DNA of 47,672 bases from Salegentibacter sp. R32 (GTDB lineage Bacteria; Bacteroidota; Bacteroidia; Flavobacteriales; Flavobacteriaceae): positions 1-47,672 of the forward strand of contig NZ_RXOM01000025.1 in the NCBI RefSeq assembly GCF_008692195.1. The letters are read 5' to 3'. The translations under genes and the position numbers were made by a program. Below the pieces are notes generated by a model, which was not told where the DNA came from, made no database searches, and worked only from the letters and a program-made list of their open reading frames with translations. Positions 43,967-47,672 of this stretch are shown one piece after another (within the stretch, counting starts at the first letter, position 1; every line of letters begins with the position of its first letter).

Positions 43967-45094
43967 ATGTCTAATATCAAAGTAGGTGTACTCTATTTAC
44001 AGTCAAAGCAATACAACGAGATGTCTCGAGACTTTATAAGAGGTATCAAATTGAATAATTTACCCGTTACTTTTACGATGGAAAGTATAGGAATAGGTGC
44101 TAATGACCGACAAATAATAGAAAAAATAGAAAAATTACATTACCAAGAAGACATTAATATCATCATTGGTTTTTTTGGTCATTATAATATAAAAAGTGTT
44201 TATGAACACGCAACTAATAATGAAATACTTTTAATAGCCTCAGATTTAGGAGCTACAATGCCTTATGATATAGGAAAGCACGAAGGAGTGTTTATCAATT
44301 CCTATGGCTTAAATGAATCCTGTTATCTCTTAGGGCAATACTTTGCTAAAAACAAGATAAACAATATTGCGACATCATCATCATACTATGATGCAGGTTA
44401 TGGTATGCTTGCGGCTATGGAAATGGCATTAAAAGAAAATAATTTAACCTTTTCAGGGCATTATATTACACCTTTTCAGCCCCGAGAAAATGAAGAGTTT
44501 CATATGAACCAAGCCATCAGCAGCACAGAAGCTAATACAGTTTTTGGTTTTCATAGTGGTTTATATGCTGAAGAACATTCTGACTTTATTTCTAAAACAA
44601 ATTTATTGAATGAATTCACCTATTATCTAACTCCCTTTTCTGTTAAAAAAGATGCTTACCTAGATAACCGAAATTCTATTTTTATAGTAGGTTCGTGGTC
44701 GGAAAATGATAATATAAACAGTCAATTTATACGAAAGTATAAGAAAGAATACAACTCCACTCCTACTGCATTCTCCTTATTGGGATATGAAAATGCACTT
44801 GTTTTAAAGACAATTATAAAAAGTGAAAATTCTGATAATTCATATACATCATTGCTTAATGAAATGAAAAAGCTTAATTTAGAGGGGCCTAGAGGAAATA
44901 TTTTCTTTGAAGAAAATACTAACAGAACTTTATTTAATCACTATCTATATAAAATGGTTGCTTATGATGAAAGCGATTTTTCATACCAAAAAGTGGAAAC
45001 CCTCGAAAATGATGGGAGCTTTATTCAAAACGTTTTATTTCAAGAATCTCCGGCTCAACCCGGAGGATGGCAAAATGCTTATTTATGTCACTAA
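43967..45094 (+). CDS. Periplasmic-binding-protein-fold protein without signal peptide
   Basis: Start taken at ATG 43967 (MSNIKVGVLYL...), giving 375 residues; a TTG frame at 43907 would read through the hairpin. The fold is of the Leu/Ile/Val-binding (Peripla_BP_6) type: NIKVGVLYLQSKQYNEMSRD, NIIIGFFGHYNIKSVYEH, LLIASDLG, SSYYDAGYGMLAAMEMALKE, GYENALVLKTIIKSE and LEGPRGNIFFEENTNRTLFN. No export signal is present, so it may be a cytoplasmic sensor, unlike ABC-transporter binding proteins, and no permease or ATPase gene is adjacent. The C-terminus SPAQPGGWQNAYLCH is unusual, with Cys-His at the very end. Neighbours are tail-collar proteins and a giant exported protein. Confidence 0.72.
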   Translation: MSNIKVGVLYLQSKQYNEMSRDFIRGIKLNNLPVTFTMESIGIGANDRQIIEKIEKLHYQEDINIIIGFFGHYNIKSVYEHATNNEILLIASDLGATMPYDIGKHEGVFINSYGLNESCYLLGQYFAKNKINNIATSSSYYDAGYGMLAAMEMALKENNLTFSGHYITPFQPRENEEFHMNQAISSTEANTVFGFHSGLYAEEHSDFISKTNLLNEFTYYLTPFSVKKDAYLDNRNSIFIVGSWSENDNINSQFIRKYKKEYNSTPTAFSLLGYENALVLKTIIKSENSDNSYTSLLNEMKKLNLEGPRGNIFFEENTNRTLFNHYLYKMVAYDESDFSYQKVETLENDGSFIQNVLFQESPAQPGGWQNAYLCH

Positions 45095-45117
45095 TTTTTA
45101 ATCTAAACACTTATTTC

Positions 45118-47672
45118 ATGAAAAGAAAACTACTTTTATTAATGCTTGCTCTAGTTGGCATATTTGTCCATCAGAGTACAAAAGCACAAACATTAGCAGC
45201 GGGCGATATAGCCTTTGTGGGCTATCATACCGACTCGAACGACGGCTTTACTTTTATAGCTTTAAAAGACATACCGGCAGGTGAAGTTATTTATTTCACA
45301 GACAAAGGTTGGAACGCAAACGGTGCTACTTGGTATGCAAATACCGAAGATCATATTATATGGACTGCACCAATAGGAGGAACTTCTATAGGTACTGTAA
45401 TCTCCATCATAGAAACATCTGGTGATACCTTTACTGTTTCTGAAGGCACGGCAGTACTAGATTCTGGATCTTCAGTTTTCAGTATGCTTGGAGGTGACAA
45501 TATTTTTGCTTATCAATCGTCATCTGGAGTTGAACCAGCCAACCCAACCTTTATAGCTGGAATATATGGAGATGATAATTATGTACATACTGCCGGATGT
45601 GATGATGCTGGTGGTTGGCTTAATTGTTCTACATGTACGCATGTTAGCGGAGATTGCGCCACAGCGAGTGGAGATACTTCGAGTTTGCCCGCAGATTTGA
45701 CAAATGGAGTAAATGCTGTAGCTTTATTCCCTTCCTCAGGAGAAAAAGATAATGCTAAATATACAGGAACACTTACAGGAACTGTTTCTGATGTAAGAGC
45801 AGCAATAAATGACCATAATAATTGGAATAGTAGTGATAGCGCTATTAATATATCTTCTACTCAATATTCAGGTATTAATATTACCCCTGATTCGCCATCC
45901 CTTCCAGACGTGACTCTTTCCGCCTCACCTATTTCTGCATCAGAGAATGGTGGAAGCGTAACTTTAACTGCAACGCTTTCCAATCCTTCTTCAAGTGATG
46001 TTACCGTCAACCTAGCCTATTCCGGGACAGCAACAGGAAGCGGAGTTGACTATACCGCACCGCCTTCTATTACGGTACCAGCTGGAAACACTACGGGAGG
46101 AACTACGCTATCTTTTGTAAATGATAATATTGACGAGAATAGTGAAACAATTATTGTGGATATAAGTTCTGTTACTAATGGAAATGAAAATGGAACACAA
46201 CAGGCAACTGTAACTATTTTGGATGATGATGATGCTCCTACAGTTTCCGTAAACGATCCTTCTTTATCTGAATCTCTAAGTCCATTAAGCTTTACAGTTA
46301 GTCTTTCTCAAGCCAGTGGAAAAACCATAACTGTAGATTATGCCACCGCAGACCATACAGCAGTTGCCGGAACCGATTATATTGCTGCATCGGGAACCCT
46401 TACTTTTAATCCCGGTGAAACCACCAAAACTGTAAATATCACCGTAAACAATGACAATCTCGATGAAGACGATGAGTCATTTTATGTAAACATCTTCTCT
46501 CCAACAAATGCCACCATCTCTGATAACCAAGGGGTAGGAACAATCAAAGATGATGATTTATCCCCCACGGTTTCTTCGGTTAACGTTCCCTCAAACGACA
46601 CCTACACCGTAGGGGAAAATCTAGATTTTGATGTCAATTTTAGTAAAAACGTATTTCTAAACACTTCAGGTGGTACCCCACAGTTATCCATCACCATTGG
46701 TTCTGACGTACGGCAGGCCAGCTACATCTCAGGGTCGGGATCTTCATCCCTACTCTTCCGCTACACCATTCAAGCAGGGGAAGAAGATACCGATGGGATT
46801 ACTATTGGATCACTCGTTGCAAACGGAGGGACCATCAAGGATAATGTGGGCAACAATGCCAATCTAACATTAAATAACATTGGCAATACAAGTAATGTAT
46901 TTGTAGATGGGTGTACCCTAACAGGCTCCGTCACCGCACAGACCAATGTAGCTTGTAATGGAGGATCAACAGGCTCACTTACCATAACCGCAAATAATGG
47001 AACGGCAAACTATGATTTTGAATGGAGAAAAGATGGTTCTTTATTTACGGGACTATATAATTCAAATTCTAACACTCATACCCTCAATTTAATTCCTGCG
47101 GGAGACTATGAAATCACCATTACCGATGGGAATGGCTGTACAACAATAGTAAATGCAACCATAACTGAGCCAAGTACTGCACTTTCAGCAAGTGGCGTCG
47201 CTACCAACGTTTCCTGTAACGGGGGCAACGATGGGGCAGTTGACCTGACCGTTGTCGGGGGAACACCACCCTATACCTTTGCCTGGAGCAATACCGCGAC
47301 CACAGAGGACCTGTCAGGATTGGAAGCAAACACCTATAACGTGACCGTGACCGATAGCAAGGGATGTACCACTACCGAATCCGTGGAAGTCCAGCAACCG
47401 GCCGTACTTTCTGCAAGTGGCGTAGCTACCAATGTTTCCTGTAACGGGGGCAACGACGGGGCAGTTGATCTGACTGTTGTCGGGGGAACACCACCCTATA
47501 CCTTTGCCTGGAGCAATACTGCTACTACCGAGGACCTTTCAGGATTGGAAGCAAACACCTATAACGTGACCGTGACCGATAGCAAGGGATGTACCACTAC
47601 CGAATCCGTGGAAGTCCAGCAACCGGCCGTACTTTCTGCAAGTGGCGTAGCTACCAATGTTTCCTGTAACGG
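45118..47672 (+). CDS. Giant secreted protein with Calx-beta-like and SprB-type repeats, 3' truncated by window edge
   Basis: The frame is open from ATG 45118 to the window end (851 complete codons). Residues 1-24 are a signal peptide (KRKLLLLMLALVGIF...). Residues about 25-260 form an N-terminal domain beginning AAGDIAFVGYHTDSNDGFTF, seen in other large Bacteroidota surface proteins. Two Calx-beta-like domains follow (about 263-371 and 373-480), each ending in an acidic DDD motif, then an Ig-like domain (about 482-598). A diverged SprB-type repeat (599-686) precedes two identical 75-residue repeats (688-762, 763-837) and the start of a third. SprB-type proteins are T9SS adhesins; a C-terminal sorting domain would lie beyond the window. 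GC rises from about 32% at the start to 57% in the repeats. Confidence 0.85.
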   Translation, partial: MKRKLLLLMLALVGIFVHQSTKAQTLAAGDIAFVGYHTDSNDGFTFIALKDIPAGEVIYFTDKGWNANGATWYANTEDHIIWTAPIGGTSIGTVISIIETSGDTFTVSEGTAVLDSGSSVFSMLGGDNIFAYQSSSGVEPANPTFIAGIYGDDNYVHTAGCDDAGGWLNCSTCTHVSGDCATASGDTSSLPADLTNGVNAVALFPSSGEKDNAKYTGTLTGTVSDVRAAINDHNNWNSSDSAINISSTQYSGINITPDSPSLPDVTLSASPISASENGGSVTLTATLSNPSSSDVTVNLAYSGTATGSGVDYTAPPSITVPAGNTTGGTTLSFVNDNIDENSETIIVDISSVTNGNENGTQQATVTILDDDDAPTVSVNDPSLSESLSPLSFTVSLSQASGKTITVDYATADHTAVAGTDYIAASGTLTFNPGETTKTVNITVNNDNLDEDDESFYVNIFSPTNATISDNQGVGTIKDDDLSPTVSSVNVPSNDTYTVGENLDFDVNFSKNVFLNTSGGTPQLSITIGSDVRQASYISGSGSSSLLFRYTIQAGEEDTDGITIGSLVANGGTIKDNVGNNANLTLNNIGNTSNVFVDGCTLTGSVTAQTNVACNGGSTGSLTITANNGTANYDFEWRKDGSLFTGLYNSNSNTHTLNLIPAGDYEITITDGNGCTTIVNATITEPSTALSASGVATNVSCNGGNDGAVDLTVVGGTPPYTFAWSNTATTEDLSGLEANTYNVTVTDSKGCTTTESVEVQQPAVLSASGVATNVSCNGGNDGAVDLTVVGGTPPYTFAWSNTATTEDLSGLEANTYNVTVTDSKGCTTTESVEVQQPAVLSASGVATNVSCN
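47182..47672 (+). repeat. Tandem 225-bp SprB-type repeats
   Basis: Copy 1 is 47182-47406, copy 2 is 47407-47631 and copy 3 begins at 47632. Copies 1 and 2 differ at 11 sites, all silent, and are identical over the last 93 bp. The 41 bp of copy 3 equal copy 2. Confidence 0.92.

Noticed and set aside
47182-47672. CRISPR-like array from regular repeats
   Set aside because: Period is 225 bp with no unique spacers, and the repeats are in-frame protein repeats.

Overview
The window looks like chromosomal DNA of a marine-type member of the Flavobacteriaceae (Bacteroidota). The evidence is a low-GC background, A-rich gene leaders with little Shine-Dalgarno signal, several upstream matches to the Bacteroidota -7 promoter element TAnnTTTG, and gene families typical of that group (DUF5686, DUF6122, DUF3857 with transglutaminase, MG2/TonB-plug proteins, SprB-type repeats). 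I saw no tRNA, rRNA, CRISPR array, insertion sequence or integrase gene. The genus cannot be fixed from sequence alone.

Layout. Positions 1-389 hold the 3' end of a GC-rich (57% by count) outer-membrane beta-barrel gene closed by a strong terminator. 525-3127 is a DUF3857/transglutaminase/DUF2569 gene broken by a one-base frameshift near 1212. 3203-10067 is a plus-strand run: acyl-CoA dehydrogenase, 2-hydroxyacid dehydrogenase, SLC13 permease, two small membrane proteins, an exported protein, a deoxynucleoside kinase and a fatty acid 2-hydroxylase-like enzyme. 10074-17664 is a minus-strand run: App1-like phosphatase, membrane pyrophosphatase hppA, soluble pyrophosphatase ppa, a DUF5686 outer-membrane protein and pdhB. 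etfBA, a bifunctional-nuclease-family protein and nupC follow on the plus strand. 22095-25273 is a minus-strand envelope cluster (barrel, YceI-like, porin, YceI) with a Crp/Fnr-like palindrome at its head. 25548-39567 is mostly plus strand: thyA, a TonB C-terminal domain protein, egtB-egtD (with a convergent PLP enzyme), a 2TM protein, folA, a fructosamine kinase lacking a normal start codon, a general stress FMN-type protein, fabD, an MG2/TonB-plug protein, folE, cysS, yidD and lgt. tex lies on the minus strand.

The accessory end starts after an AT-rich gap of about 850 bp (41801-42654). It holds two tandem phage-tail-collar (microcystin-dependent-protein type) paralogues, a periplasmic-binding-fold protein that lacks a signal peptide, and the 5' part of a giant secreted protein. 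That protein has an N-terminal exported domain, two Calx-beta-like domains, and SprB-type repeats that run off the window. The last repeats are 57% GC with a perfect 225-bp period, although the same reading frame starts at about 32% GC.

How the genes fit together. Several act in nucleotide and one-carbon metabolism: thyA, folA, folE, the deoxynucleoside kinase and nupC. Others serve energy and PPi handling (pdhB, etfBA, hppA, ppa), lipid and envelope building (fabD, lgt, yidD, fatty acid hydroxylase) and redox protection (egtB, egtD, FMN-type stress protein). The best candidate for an undescribed system is the 42655-47672 cluster. The best regulatory lead is the palindrome centred about 41.5-42 bp upstream of the predicted YceI transcription start.
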